Positions 25,900 to 35,896 are shown, counted from the first letter of the stretch. The stretch is 64,000 bases of DNA from CAMCXE01 sp036520615 (GCA_036520615.1 DATDJI010000091.1:1-64000), one strand, 5' to 3'. The notes: generated by a model not told the origin, from the sequence alone. Translations and numbers: made by a program.

Positions 25900-28008
25900 A
25901 TGAAAACCGATACAAAATTTCTCATAGAACGGGGTCAACCCTTTCCGCTGGGCAGCACTGTGCAAGCGGGCGGGGTGAACTTCGCACTGTTTTCTCAACA
26001 CGCCGATGAGGTGGAGTTGTGTATATTCTCCCCGGACGGGCAAACGGAAATCGCCCACCTTTCGCTCCCTCAGTGTACGAACCAGATTTGGCATGGCTTT
26101 GTGCCAGGGCTTGAGGCGGGTGCTGTCTACGGCTATCGCGTTTATGGCCCTTACGACCCGCACCGGGGCTTGCGTTTTAACCCCAATAAATTGCTACTGG
26201 ACCCTTATGCCCGGGCCCTCGTGGGGGATTTTGTCTGGCACGATTCCCACTATGGCTTTACCGTTTCTGAGCCTGCGCAGGATCTCACGTACGACGATCG
26301 CGATAATGCCCATTGGATGATTAAAGGCCAGGTGGTGGCGGCGGGTACACCTCCGCAGCCGCTAAAAACGCCCGTGGCTTGGGAAGACACCGTGATTTTT
26401 GAGGCCCATGTTAAGGGCCTGACGTACCGGCACCCGGACATTCCTGAGGAGGAGCGCGGCACATATAAGGCGCTTGCGCACCCGGCCATGCTTGCTCATT
26501 ACCGTGCGCTGGGCATTACCAGTTTGGAGCTACTGCCCGTGCATAGTTTTGTGCACGATCATTTTCTGATTAAGCGCAACCTCACCAACTATTGGGGTTA
26601 TAACACTCTGAGCTTTTTCGCCCCCCAGCGCGCTTACGCCTGCAGCAGTGACGCCATCGCAGAATTTAAGCAGATGGTGCATACGCTTCACGGTGAGGGT
26701 ATTGAGGTAATTTTGGATGTGGTGTTTAACCACACCGCAGAGGGCAGCCAGCTGGGGCCCACGTTGAGTTTTCGCGGTATCGACAACAGTAATTACTACA
26801 CACTGCTACAGCAGGATGCGCGCTTTTATATTAACGATACCGGCTGCGGCAACACCTTTAACGTGCGCCACCCAAAGGTACTGCAACTGGTGATGGATTC
26901 GCTGCGGTATTGGGCGTGTGAAATGGGGGTGGATGGTTTTCGCTTTGACTTGGCTACGGTACTCGCGCGAGAGGCGGGCGGTTTTGATGCCGGTTGCGGA
27001 TTTTTAGACGCCCTCGCTCAGGATCCTCTGCTTGCCGGTAAAAAAATGATCGCGGAGCCTTGGGATATAGGCCCGGGCGGTTATCAATTAGGCAATTTCC
27101 CACCGGGCTGGAGCGAGTGGAATGATCGCTACCGCGATGTATTGCGGCGCTTTTGGCGCGGTGATAGAGGCGTGTTGCCAGAGCTTGCGCGGCGTCTGCA
27201 CGGCTCGGCGGAATTGTTCGAATACACCGGCCGCAGTCCTCAGGCGACGATTAATTTCATCACCAGTCACGATGGTTTCACGATGGCGGATCTGGTGGCC
27301 TACAACCAGCGCCACAACCTTGCCAATAAAGAATTCAACAACGACGGCCACCACGCCAACTTCAGTTACAACCACGGTGAGGAAGGTCCCAGCAACAACC
27401 CCCATATTCAAGCCCTGCGGCAGCGCCAACAGCGCAACATGCTGGCGAGCTTAATTTTCAGCCAGGGCGTGCCGATGATTTTGGCGGGTGATGAACTCGG
27501 CCACAGCCAAGGCGGTAACAACAACGCCTATTGCCAAGACAACAGCGCCACCTGGCTAAATTGGGCAGAGGCCGATACGCAGCTGACGACCTATGTTGCG
27601 CGGGCACTGGCTATTCGCCGCGCTCACCCACTTTTGCGCAAGCCGTTTTATATCCATAAACCCGATGAGCTGGGGGCCGCTAAAGGTTTTGATATTCACT
27701 GGCTGGATCGCCAAGCGCGCCCAATGCGCAGCAGCGATTGGCAGGAACAGAATCTGCATAGCCTGCAGTGGATGATCGAAACTGAGGATGCTGAGGCGTG
27801 TAAAAAAGCCGTGTTGGTGCTGTTAAACGCTGACGAACGGACCCATACGTTCTACCTACCGCTGGGATGGCGTTGGGAGTGTTTACTGGACAGTCGCCAT
27901 CCGCAAGGGGAACCCATCATCGCGTATTTGCCAAAAGGCAGCGCTTTCATGGTGCATGATAAATCGCTGCTACTCTTCTATGGCGAATCGTTGGAGTGCA
28001 GCATATAA
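25900..28008 (+). CDS. glgX: Glycogen debranching enzyme (GH13_11)
   Basis: 702 residues. Starts with the typical GQPFPLGSTVQAGGVNFALF (CBM48), then VYGYRVYGPYDP; catalytic motifs are VDGFRFDLATVLARE, MIAEPWDIGPGGYQ and FITSHDGFTMADLVAYN. The conserved DELGHSQGGNNNAYCQDN follows. It hydrolyses alpha-1,6 branch points of phosphorylase-limit dextrin. A GAGG site sits 5 bases before the ATG. The gap of 135 bases after glgB has no terminator. Confidence 0.96.
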   Translation: MKTDTKFLIERGQPFPLGSTVQAGGVNFALFSQHADEVELCIFSPDGQTEIAHLSLPQCTNQIWHGFVPGLEAGAVYGYRVYGPYDPHRGLRFNPNKLLLDPYARALVGDFVWHDSHYGFTVSEPAQDLTYDDRDNAHWMIKGQVVAAGTPPQPLKTPVAWEDTVIFEAHVKGLTYRHPDIPEEERGTYKALAHPAMLAHYRALGITSLELLPVHSFVHDHFLIKRNLTNYWGYNTLSFFAPQRAYACSSDAIAEFKQMVHTLHGEGIEVILDVVFNHTAEGSQLGPTLSFRGIDNSNYYTLLQQDARFYINDTGCGNTFNVRHPKVLQLVMDSLRYWACEMGVDGFRFDLATVLAREAGGFDAGCGFLDALAQDPLLAGKKMIAEPWDIGPGGYQLGNFPPGWSEWNDRYRDVLRRFWRGDRGVLPELARRLHGSAELFEYTGRSPQATINFITSHDGFTMADLVAYNQRHNLANKEFNNDGHHANFSYNHGEEGPSNNPHIQALRQRQQRNMLASLIFSQGVPMILAGDELGHSQGGNNNAYCQDNSATWLNWAEADTQLTTYVARALAIRRAHPLLRKPFYIHKPDELGAAKGFDIHWLDRQARPMRSSDWQEQNLHSLQWMIETEDAEACKKAVLVLLNADERTHTFYLPLGWRWECLLDSRHPQGEPIIAYLPKGSAFMVHDKSLLLFYGESLECSI

Positions 28009-28057
28009 ATCTGGGGCGCAGCCCTGTTACCGTCTTTCTTTTAGCTAGGGACACCCT

Positions 28058-30508
28058 ATGAAGTCTAAAAAAAACGCCTTTACCCTAGGCATGGATGCCA
28101 AAAGCTTGGCTACGGATGTAGACCGCCACTACAATTTTACCCTCGGCCGCTGCGATGAAGCGCCGGTTCCCAATTATGTTCACCACGCGCTTTCATTAAG
28201 TGTGCGCGATCGACTGATGGAGCGCTGGCGCAAGTCTCGCGAGTTAGAAGAACAGTCAAAACCTAAGCGGGTGTTTTATCTCTCGTTAGAATTCTTACTA
28301 GGCCGCACCCTTTGCAACGCCATTAAAAATCTCGATATGGAACAGGGCACGCGCGATACATTGCACCAGCTGGGCATGACGCTTGAAGACGTGCGTGAGA
28401 ATGAACTTGATGCAGGCTTGGGCAATGGTGGTTTAGGCCGTTTAGCCGCCTGTTTTTTGGATAGCTGCGCTAGCCTGCAACTGCCGGTCACCGGCTACGG
28501 CATTCGTTATGAATATGGCATGTTTCATCAACGGATTGAGCAAGGCGTGCAGGTTGAATACCCCGACCATTGGTTGCGCGATGGCAACCCCTGGGAAGTT
28601 GAGCGGTCGGACCTCACCCGGCGAGTGAAGTTTTACGGTTACACCGATTTTTACTACAACGCCGACGGTAAAAAGTGCGCGCGTTGGAGCGGCACCAACG
28701 ATGTGTTAGCCGTGCCCTACGATATGCCCATCCCCGGTTACCAGAACGACACAGTCAACACCCTGCGGTTATGGAAAGCGGCGGCAACCGACGAATTTAA
28801 CCTTGATGAATTTAATGCCGGTGACTACACCGAAGCGGTAGCCAGTAAAAACCAAGCCGAACAAATCACAATGGTGCTCTACCCAAACGACGCCAGTGAA
28901 AACGGTAAGGAACTGCGCCTGCGGCAACAATACTTTTTGGCCTCGGCGAGTCTTCAAGACGTACTGGCCGATTGGCAGAAAGTTCACGGTTTGAAAATGG
29001 ACGGCTTTGCCAATAAACACTGTTTTCAGCTTAATGACACTCACCCAACACTTGCTGTGGCCGAGTTAATGCGCCTGCTGTTGGATGATTGCAATTTGGA
29101 ATGGAGCGATGCCTGGGCCATCACCAGCCACTGTATGGCCTATACGAACCACACATTGCTGCCCGAAGCGCTTGAGCGCTGGCCGGTGCGTATGCTCAAA
29201 GAATTACTGCCGCGCCTGCTGGATATTATTTACGAAATTAACGCGCGCTTTTTAGCTGAGGTAGCGCTGCGCTGGCCCGGTGATGTAGCCCGTCAATCGC
29301 GCATGTCTTTGATTGAAGAAGGCGCGGATCCGCATGTTCGTATGGCCTATTTAGCCATTGTCGGCAGCTTTTCCGTTAACGGCGTGGCTGCGTTGCATTC
29401 GGAATTATTAAAACGCGAATTGTTTAAAGATTTCTTCGAGCTTTGGCCGCACAAGTTCAACAATAAAACCAACGGCGTAACCCCGCGCCGCTGGCTTGCG
29501 CACTGCAATACGCCGCTAAGTAATTTAATTACACAAGCCATAGGGCCAAAATGGGTTAGCGATTTAAGCGAGCTTGAGGGTTTGAAAAAATTCGCCGATG
29601 ACCGTGAGTTTGGCCGCCAATGGTTTGATATTAAACAGCACAACAAAAGCGCCTTAGCCCGTATGATCAGTGATTGCACGGGCGTGAATTTCTCCACTGA
29701 TTCGCTATTTGATGTGCAGGTGAAACGCCTACATGAATACAAGCGACAATTGCTGAATATTCTGCATGTAATTCATTTATACGACCGCATTAAACGTGGC
29801 GATACCGCGCGCATGAAACCCCGCTCAGTCATCATAGGTGGCAAGGCGGCACCGGGGTATTTTCTGGCTAAGTTGATTATTAAATTAATTAATAATGTGG
29901 CCTCAGTGGTTAACAACGACCCGGCCGTAACCCCGTTGTTACAACTGGTTTTTGTGCCTAATTATCGCGTTTCCGCCATGGAAATTATCTGCCCCGGCAC
30001 AGATCTGTCAGAACAAATCTCCACCGCAGGCAAAGAGGCGTCCGGCACCGGCAACATGAAATTTATGATGAACGGAGCAATCACCATCGGCACCTATGAC
30101 GGCGCTAATATCGAGATATTAGAAGCAGCGGGCGCAGAGAATTTCTTTTTGTTCGGCCTGCGCGTTGAGGATATTCCCGCCTACCGTGCTGTCCACAGCC
30201 CCAATGTCATTATCGACAACGATGGCGATCTCAAACGCGTCATGCATTTGTTGGAAGCAGGTCATTTCAATTTATTTGAGCCTAATTTATTCGACCCAAT
30301 TGTGCAGGCTGTGCGCAACGAATATGACCCTTGGATGGTAGCGGCGGATTTTCGCGCTTATATAGACACGCAACAAAAAGCCATCGAAACCTACCAAGAT
30401 CGCGATGCCTGGACGCGCATGAGTATTTTAAATAGCGCCGCGAGCGGTGTGTTCTCTAGCGATCGCACGATTGCCGAATACGCGCGAAGTATTTGGCAGA
30501 TAATGTAA
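28058..30508 (+). CDS. glgP: Glycogen/maltodextrin phosphorylase (GT35)
   Basis: 816 residues, the standard length. Family motifs: RVFYLSLEFLLGRTL, LGNGGLGRLAACFLDSCA, GIRYEYGMFHQ, FQLNDTHPTLAVAELMRLL, NGVTPRRWLAHCN, VKRLHEYKRQLLNILHV and the PLP-lysine region EASGTGNMKFMMNGA. It releases glucose-1-phosphate from chain ends with inorganic phosphate. AGGGA is 6 bases before the ATG. It follows glgX by 49 bases. Confidence 0.97.
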   Translation: MKSKKNAFTLGMDAKSLATDVDRHYNFTLGRCDEAPVPNYVHHALSLSVRDRLMERWRKSRELEEQSKPKRVFYLSLEFLLGRTLCNAIKNLDMEQGTRDTLHQLGMTLEDVRENELDAGLGNGGLGRLAACFLDSCASLQLPVTGYGIRYEYGMFHQRIEQGVQVEYPDHWLRDGNPWEVERSDLTRRVKFYGYTDFYYNADGKKCARWSGTNDVLAVPYDMPIPGYQNDTVNTLRLWKAAATDEFNLDEFNAGDYTEAVASKNQAEQITMVLYPNDASENGKELRLRQQYFLASASLQDVLADWQKVHGLKMDGFANKHCFQLNDTHPTLAVAELMRLLLDDCNLEWSDAWAITSHCMAYTNHTLLPEALERWPVRMLKELLPRLLDIIYEINARFLAEVALRWPGDVARQSRMSLIEEGADPHVRMAYLAIVGSFSVNGVAALHSELLKRELFKDFFELWPHKFNNKTNGVTPRRWLAHCNTPLSNLITQAIGPKWVSDLSELEGLKKFADDREFGRQWFDIKQHNKSALARMISDCTGVNFSTDSLFDVQVKRLHEYKRQLLNILHVIHLYDRIKRGDTARMKPRSVIIGGKAAPGYFLAKLIIKLINNVASVVNNDPAVTPLLQLVFVPNYRVSAMEIICPGTDLSEQISTAGKEASGTGNMKFMMNGAITIGTYDGANIEILEAAGAENFFLFGLRVEDIPAYRAVHSPNVIIDNDGDLKRVMHLLEAGHFNLFEPNLFDPIVQAVRNEYDPWMVAADFRAYIDTQQKAIETYQDRDAWTRMSILNSAASGVFSSDRTIAEYARSIWQIM

Positions 30509-30526
30509 TCCCTGATCTTCCCCCCT

Positions 30527-30552
30527 GCGTGCCGCTGAGTGACAATAGCGGC
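30527..30552 (+). repeat. Intercistronic hairpin between glgP and glgC
   Basis: Perfect 8-bp stem GTGCCGCT (30527-30534) / AGCGGCAC (30545-30552), with further partial pairing of flanking C and G runs. It is not followed by a T-tract, so mRNA stabilisation or processing is more likely than termination. Confidence 0.6.
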
Positions 30553-30680
30553 ACCTCGGGGATTGAACATATTTTATAGATTGATCCTAAACCCTCGGCA
30601 CGCGGTATTCGCTAGGGTGTGACTGCAAATGCTAACCTCTTATCTAATTCCGACTCGAATTCACCTCTGCTGGAGACACC

Positions 30681-31946
30681 ATGGAACACCCCAACCCGCG
30701 TCATGTAAGCCGCCTGACTAAAGACACCCTTGCCCTAATCCTTGCGGGTGGGCGCGGTAGCCGCTTGTATGAATTGACTGACTGGCGCGCCAAACCCGCA
30801 CTTTATTTCGGCGGTAAATTCCGCATTGTCGACTTTCCATTATCCAATTGCATTAACTCCGGTATTCGCCGCGTAGGCATCCTCACTCAATACAAGGCCC
30901 ACTCATTAATTCGCCACATCCAGGTAGGTTGGAGCCATTTTAAGCGCGAGCTGGGTGAGTACATTGAAGTTCTGCCCGCATCTCAACGCAACTCGCCAAA
31001 CTGGTATCAAGGTACGGCCGATGCGCTGTATCAAAACCTCGATATTATCCGCGCCTCCAATGCTAAATATGTGCTCGTGCTCTCGGGCGATCATATCTAT
31101 CAAATGGACTACGGCACTATGTTGGCTCACCACACAGCTAACAAAGCCAAACTTACCGTTTCCTGTATTGAAGTGCCGATTGAAGAAGCCGCAGGCGCCT
31201 TCGGCGTAATGACGGTGGATGATAAAGACCGCATTTTGCGCTTCGACGAAAAACCCGCGCATCCCACACCAGTCCCCAACAACCCTGCGATGTGTTTAGC
31301 CTCAATGGGCAATTACGTATTTGATGCGGACTTTTTGTTGGAGCTGCTAGAAAAAGACGCCATAACCGAAGGCTCGGATCACGATTTCGGCAAAGACATC
31401 ATCCCGTCGATTATCAGCAAACAAGACGTCCACGCGTTCCGTTTTAAAGAACAGGACGGCGAGCGTGCCTACTGGCGCGACGTGGGTACACTTGATGCGT
31501 TTTGGGAAGCGAATATGGAGCTGATATCGCCCACACCTTCGCTGAACCTGTACGACCACCACTGGCCCATTTGGACTTATCAAACCCAGCTGCCACCGGC
31601 AAAATTTGTCTTCGACGACGACTCCCGCCGCGGTTATGCCGTGGATTCGATGGTCTCTGGCGGCTGTATTATTTCCGGCGGCAAGGTGAAGCGCTCGCTG
31701 CTGTTCTCCGATGTACACGTGCACTCATACACCAGCATTGAAGAGTCCGTAATTCTGCCGGAGGTAGAAGTCCACCGTCATGTGAAAATCCGCCGCGCCA
31801 TTATCGATCGCGCATGCGTTATCCCCGAGGGTATGGAAATTGGCTATAACCATGATGAAGACCGCGCACGTGGGTTTCGCGTAACGAAAAAAGGCATAGT
31901 GCTGGTGACGCCTGAAATGCTCGGCCAGCGCGGCGGCGCGCGCTAA
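30681..31946 (+). CDS. glgC: Glucose-1-phosphate adenylyltransferase
   Basis: 421 residues. The nucleotidyltransferase signature is LILAGGRGSRLYELTDWRAK, then YFGGKFRIVDFPLSNCINSG and ITQY-like LTQYKAHSLIRHIQVGW. Also SGDHIYQMDYGTMLAHH, FDEKPAHP, and a left-handed beta-helix C-terminus (~300-421). It makes ADP-glucose from glucose-1-phosphate and ATP, the committed step of glycogen synthesis. GGAG lies 6 bases before the ATG. A terminator-like hairpin follows, separating it from glgA. Confidence 0.97.
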   Translation: MEHPNPRHVSRLTKDTLALILAGGRGSRLYELTDWRAKPALYFGGKFRIVDFPLSNCINSGIRRVGILTQYKAHSLIRHIQVGWSHFKRELGEYIEVLPASQRNSPNWYQGTADALYQNLDIIRASNAKYVLVLSGDHIYQMDYGTMLAHHTANKAKLTVSCIEVPIEEAAGAFGVMTVDDKDRILRFDEKPAHPTPVPNNPAMCLASMGNYVFDADFLLELLEKDAITEGSDHDFGKDIIPSIISKQDVHAFRFKEQDGERAYWRDVGTLDAFWEANMELISPTPSLNLYDHHWPIWTYQTQLPPAKFVFDDDSRRGYAVDSMVSGGCIISGGKVKRSLLFSDVHVHSYTSIEESVILPEVEVHRHVKIRRAIIDRACVIPEGMEIGYNHDEDRARGFRVTKKGIVLVTPEMLGQRGGAR

Positions 31947-32002
31947 GTCAAAATTATTACTGTTGGCTTCTTGCTCGTGCTTTAAATGAGCTGGCAATAA
32001 AT

Positions 32003-32025
32003 AGGGGGCGCAAGCCCCTTTGTTT
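32003..32025 (+). terminator. Probable terminator after glgC
   Basis: Stem AGGGGGC / GCCCCTT with a GCAA loop, followed by TTTGTTT. The short core of five GC pairs makes it moderate in strength. Confidence 0.6.
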
Positions 32026-32127
32026 ATTCGTCAATACTCGCTAAATACAACCCGCGCACGGCATCACACATCGTCCATCGGTAAAATAATCCATATTCAT
32101 CAAATTCGCGCTTTACTTAATACAGTC

Positions 32128-32157
32128 GAACCTAAAATTCTCGGTGAATTTAGGTTC
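32128..32157 (+). repeat. Hairpin in the glgA leader
   Basis: GAACCTAAA (32128-32136) / TTTAGGTTC (32149-32157), 9 bp perfect, extendable by AT pairs with one bulged A. No T-tract follows. It could be a leader structure or an operator. Confidence 0.5.
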
Positions 32158-32242
32158 ATTAACAATTTGCGCGCCGCGCTAACTCGCCGCAGCGCTTAGA
32201 ATTTTATTGCTTCCGCTTAGATTTTTTAACTTCAAGGTAAAA

Positions 32243-32296
32243 ATGCGGCGGGGCAGAACTCACTTGGTCAACGTAAAAAAATTATATGCCGTATAA
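32243..32296 (+). CDS. Candidate 17-residue leader peptide overlapping the glgA start
   Basis: ATG at 32243 with AAGG four bases upstream, encoding MRRGRTHLVNVKKLYAV, stop TAA at 32294-32296. It ends 11 bases inside glgA, whose own ATG at 32286 lacks a visible Shine-Dalgarno sequence. This arrangement suggests coupled translation. Short ORFs arise by chance, so this is a hypothesis. Confidence 0.35.
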   Translation: MRRGRTHLVNVKKLYAV

Positions 32297-33902
32297 AAAA
32301 AATATTTTAATGGTCGCCGCAGAAAACGACGCCCTGCCTAATGCAAAAGTCGGTGGTATAGGCGATGTTGTACGCGATATTCCCATAGCCCTTGCCCGCG
32401 AGCACTGCCAAGTACAAGTGGTACTGCCTGATTACGGCCATTTTTCCAAAATGCCCAGCACGCAAAAAATAGCTGAATATCAAGTGTATTTTGCTGGCAA
32501 GTTTGAAGAAGTGCATTTATTTAAAGTGCAAGGCAAGCAATTATTAAAATCCTATTTAGACGAAGTGGGCCCTGCGATAACCTATTGGGCTTTAGGGCAT
32601 AGTTATTTTTCGCCCTGCGGCGATGGCGCTGTGTATTGCAACGATGGCTCGGAGCGCCCCTTCGCCACCGACGCCAGTAAATACGCATTTTTTTGCGCCG
32701 CCGTAGCGCAGGTTTGTGTACAAGGCGGCTTTGGTGCGCTGGATGTTATACATCTGCATGACTGGCACGCCGCCCTAATTTTAGTTTTACGTGAATTCGA
32801 CCCGGCATTTGCAAGCCTAAAAGCGATTCCTGCGGTATACACGATACATAATTTGTCCCTGCAAGGCGTGCGCCCTTTTGCTGGCGACGGCTCATCATTG
32901 GAAACCTGGTATCCGCATTTAAATTACGACCGCAGCCTCATTTGCGATCCACGTGCTACACACTGTATTAACCCCATGCGCGCAGGGATTACCCTTGCGG
33001 AAAAAGTCCACACTGTATCGCCCAGTTATGCTCAAGAAATTCAGCGCCCTAGTTACACTGCGCGTGGCGTGTACGGCGGCGAAGGCCTGGAGCAGGATTT
33101 AATCCAGGCCAATGCACAGGGAAAATTAATCGGCATATTAAACGGCTGTGAATATCCAGAAGGACGCAAATATAAAATCGAAAATAAAAATAATTTAGCC
33201 AATATTATTTTGGAGAGCCTTATCGGCTGGGTGAGCAAAAATCCAGTGGTGGCCAGCTGCCATTGGGTGGCGCAAAAGCGTGTGCACTTGTGGCTACAAA
33301 ATAAAGAACGCGGCTTTATTGTCGCCTCCGTAGGGCGCATTACTGGGCAAAAGGTGCGTTTATTTAAAGAGGTGATTGATAAAAACACCGGCGCTACGTT
33401 GCTTGATGTAATTCTTGATCGCTTAGGCAATAACGGCGCATTTTTTCTTTTAGGCAGCGGCACGCCCGAATATGAACATTATTTTTTAGAAGCCAGCGCA
33501 CGCCATGCCAACTTTATTTATTTACAAGGCTATTCAGATGCCTTATCGAACGCGCTTTATAACAACGGCGATTTATTTATTATGCCGAGCTCATTTGAAC
33601 CTTGCGGCATCAGCCAAATGCTCGCCATGCGTGCAGGCCAGCCTTGTTTAGTACACGCTGTGGGCGGTTTAAATGACACAGTGGAGGATGGCGTAACCGG
33701 GTTTAGTTTTGTAGGCGATGATAGCGTCGAGCAAGCGCAAAACTGCGCAAAACGCTTCGGTGAGATATTAACTATGCACGAGATAAATCCCAAAGCCTTC
33801 CAAAAAATTGCTACCAGTGCACAGGCGCAAAGGTTTTCCTGGGAACAGGTGGCAAGAGATTATATTGAGAAGTTGTACAGTGCTGATAATGAGGTGAAGT
33901 AA
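32286..33902 (+). CDS. glgA: Glycogen synthase (GT5), divergent form
   Basis: 538 residues, longer than the usual ~480. The N-terminal GT5 signature is present as NAKVGGIGDVVRDIPIAL (the common form is K-T/V-GGLGDV), then VIHLHDWHAALI, YTIHNLSLQG, and the C-terminal MPSSFEPCGISQMLAMRAG and VGGLNDTVEDGVTGFSF. The nucleotide-site region reads GRITGQKVRLFKEV. Between them, NGCEYPEGRKY and a long IENKNNLANIILESLIGWVS segment replace the usual NGID-type loop, so this is a divergent subtype. It extends alpha-1,4 chains from ADP-glucose. The gene is more AT-rich than the upstream glg genes and is separated from them by a terminator, so it may have a separate history. Confidence 0.92.
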   Translation: MPYKKNILMVAAENDALPNAKVGGIGDVVRDIPIALAREHCQVQVVLPDYGHFSKMPSTQKIAEYQVYFAGKFEEVHLFKVQGKQLLKSYLDEVGPAITYWALGHSYFSPCGDGAVYCNDGSERPFATDASKYAFFCAAVAQVCVQGGFGALDVIHLHDWHAALILVLREFDPAFASLKAIPAVYTIHNLSLQGVRPFAGDGSSLETWYPHLNYDRSLICDPRATHCINPMRAGITLAEKVHTVSPSYAQEIQRPSYTARGVYGGEGLEQDLIQANAQGKLIGILNGCEYPEGRKYKIENKNNLANIILESLIGWVSKNPVVASCHWVAQKRVHLWLQNKERGFIVASVGRITGQKVRLFKEVIDKNTGATLLDVILDRLGNNGAFFLLGSGTPEYEHYFLEASARHANFIYLQGYSDALSNALYNNGDLFIMPSSFEPCGISQMLAMRAGQPCLVHAVGGLNDTVEDGVTGFSFVGDDSVEQAQNCAKRFGEILTMHEINPKAFQKIATSAQAQRFSWEQVARDYIEKLYSADNEVK

Positions 33903-33950
33903 GTTTAAGTTTCATAAAGACTACGGGTGGATTAATAACCCAGAGCATAC

Positions 33951-33977
33951 AAAAAACCGGCCTAAGCCGGGTTTTTC
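33951..33977. terminator. Shared bidirectional terminator of glgA and htpG
   Basis: AAAAAACCGG / CCGGGTTTTT around CCTAAG, lying between two convergent genes. A-tracts and T-tracts on both sides allow function on either strand. Confidence 0.85.
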
Positions 33978-33994
33978 ACATCGACAAACAAAAA

Positions 33995-35896
33995 TTATTT
34001 CACCAATTCCAACAACAATTTATTCAAGCGCGTCACATAAGCGGCTGGGTCAACCAAGTGTCCACCTTCGGCCAGGCTTGCCTGGTCAAATAACACCTTA
34101 GCTAAATCCGCAAAGCGATCTTCGTCCACTTCCTGATCGAGTTTAATCACCAAAGGATGCGTGGGGTTAAGCTCGATTGTAGGTTTGCTCGTTGGGACTT
34201 TTTGCCCGGCAGATTCCAACAAGCGGCGCATTTGGCTGCCGATCTCATCTTCACCAACAACCAAACACACTGGAGAGTCGGTAAGACGATGAGTAATACG
34301 CACGTCTGTAACTTGGTCATCGAGGATTTTTTTCATGCGCTCGGTTAGGCTTTCAAATTGTTTTTCCGCCTGTTCTTGCTGTTGTTTTTCCTCTTCAGTT
34401 TCCACCGCGCCTAAGTCTAATTCACCTTTGGTAACGTCTTGGAAGGCCTTTTCTTTGTAATCGCGTAAATGGCCTACTAACCAATCGTCGATGCGATCGG
34501 ACAGCAACAATACCTCGATGCCTTTTTTGCGGAATACTTCGATATGCGGGCTATTTTTAGCGGTGTTGTGATTATCCGCGACCACATAATAAATTTTTTC
34601 CTGGCCTTCTTTCATACGCTCGATGTATTGGTCAAGCGATTGATCCTGCGTTGCGCTGCCTGTGTGCGTAGTAGAAAAGCGCAATAATTTGCCGATTTTT
34701 TCACGGTTGGCGTAATCTTCCGCAGGGCCTTCTTTAAATACTTGGCCGAACGTATCCCAGAATTTTTGGTAATTTTCCGCTTCATTGCTTGCCATTTTAT
34801 CCAGCATATCAAGCACACGTTTAGTCAATGCGGATTTCATGCTGTCAATGTTTGGGTCTTTTTGTAAAATCTCTCGCGATACGTTTAACGATAAATCGTT
34901 GGAATCCACAACACCTTTAATAAAACGCAAATACAGCGGCAAAAACTGCTCAGCGTCGTCCATGATAAATGTGCGTTGCACATAAAGTTTTAAGCCGCGC
35001 GCCGCATCGCGGTTGAACATATCAAAGGGTGCTTTACCAGGCAGGTATAACAAACTGGTGTAATCAAGTTTGCCTTCAACGCGGTTGTGGCTCCAGGTGA
35101 GCGGTGCGTTAAAATCGTGGCTGATGTGTTTATAAAACTCGGTATATTCCTCGTCGCTCACTTCACTGCGCGAGCGCGTCCACAACGCGGTGGCGCGGTT
35201 GATGGTTTCATCTTCAGCGGGTTTATCTTTGGCGTCTTCACCGAAATGTTCTTTCTCCATAACAATCGGTAGAGAAATATGATCGGAATATTTTTTGATT
35301 ATGGAACGCAAGCGCCAGCCATCGGCAAATTCTTCTTCGCCTGATTTTAAATGCAAAATAATCGTCGTACCGCGCTCGGCTTTTTCAGCAGACGCAATAG
35401 AGTAATCCGCTTCGCCGCCGGATTCCCACAACACCGCTTCATTGGCGGGTAAATCCGCGCGACGGGTTAGCACTTCTACCTTTTCAGCCACAATAAATGC
35501 AGAATAAAAACCCACACCAAATTGGCCAATTAAGCGCGAATCTTTTTTCTGATCGCTGCTGAGATTTTGCAAAAATTGCGCAGTACCGGATTTGGCAATC
35601 GTACCCAAGTTATTGATGGCTTCATCCCGGCTCATACCAATGCCGTTGTCGGCAATAGTGATCGTGCGGGTGTCTTTATCGTAGCTGATACGGATGCGCA
35701 GCTCAGTATCGCCATCAAGCAGGCTAGGGTTGTGCAGTGCTTCAAACCGCAGTTTATCTGCAGCATCGGAGGCGTTGGAGATCAATTCGCGCAGGAATAT
35801 CTCTTTATTGGAATACAGGGAGTGGATCATCAAATGCAGAAGCTGCTTGGCTTCAGTGGCAAATCCACGGGTCTCTTTAACGGCCTCTTGGGACAT
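33995..35896 (-). CDS. htpG: Hsp90-family chaperone HtpG
   Basis: 633 residues, the normal bacterial length. The N-terminal ATPase motifs are clear: LIHSLYSNKEIFLRELISNA, ADNGIGMSRDEAINNLGTIA, KSGTAQFL and GQFGVGFYSAFIVA. The middle domain has LYVQRTFIMDDAEQFLPLYL and VVDSNDLSLNVSREILQ; the C-terminal dimerisation domain ends the protein. It is an ATP-dependent chaperone of the cytosol, often heat-induced. AGAGGA lies about 10 bases before the ATG. It is a single-gene unit. Confidence 0.98.
   Translation of the reverse strand: MSQEAVKETRGFATEAKQLLHLMIHSLYSNKEIFLRELISNASDAADKLRFEALHNPSLLDGDTELRIRISYDKDTRTITIADNGIGMSRDEAINNLGTIAKSGTAQFLQNLSSDQKKDSRLIGQFGVGFYSAFIVAEKVEVLTRRADLPANEAVLWESGGEADYSIASAEKAERGTTIILHLKSGEEEFADGWRLRSIIKKYSDHISLPIVMEKEHFGEDAKDKPAEDETINRATALWTRSRSEVSDEEYTEFYKHISHDFNAPLTWSHNRVEGKLDYTSLLYLPGKAPFDMFNRDAARGLKLYVQRTFIMDDAEQFLPLYLRFIKGVVDSNDLSLNVSREILQKDPNIDSMKSALTKRVLDMLDKMASNEAENYQKFWDTFGQVFKEGPAEDYANREKIGKLLRFSTTHTGSATQDQSLDQYIERMKEGQEKIYYVVADNHNTAKNSPHIEVFRKKGIEVLLLSDRIDDWLVGHLRDYKEKAFQDVTKGELDLGAVETEEEKQQQEQAEKQFESLTERMKKILDDQVTDVRITHRLTDSPVCLVVGEDEIGSQMRRLLESAGQKVPTSKPTIELNPTHPLVIKLDQEVDEDRFADLAKVLFDQASLAEGGHLVDPAAYVTRLNKLLLELVK

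Larger units (their letters stand above)
31947..32242. other. glgC-glgA intergenic region with two hairpins
   Basis: About 300 bases with no annotated gene. It holds a likely glgC terminator (32003-32025), a 9-bp hairpin (32128-32157), and GC-rich inverted sequence near 32172-32200. A separate glgA promoter probably lies here. Confidence 0.5.
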
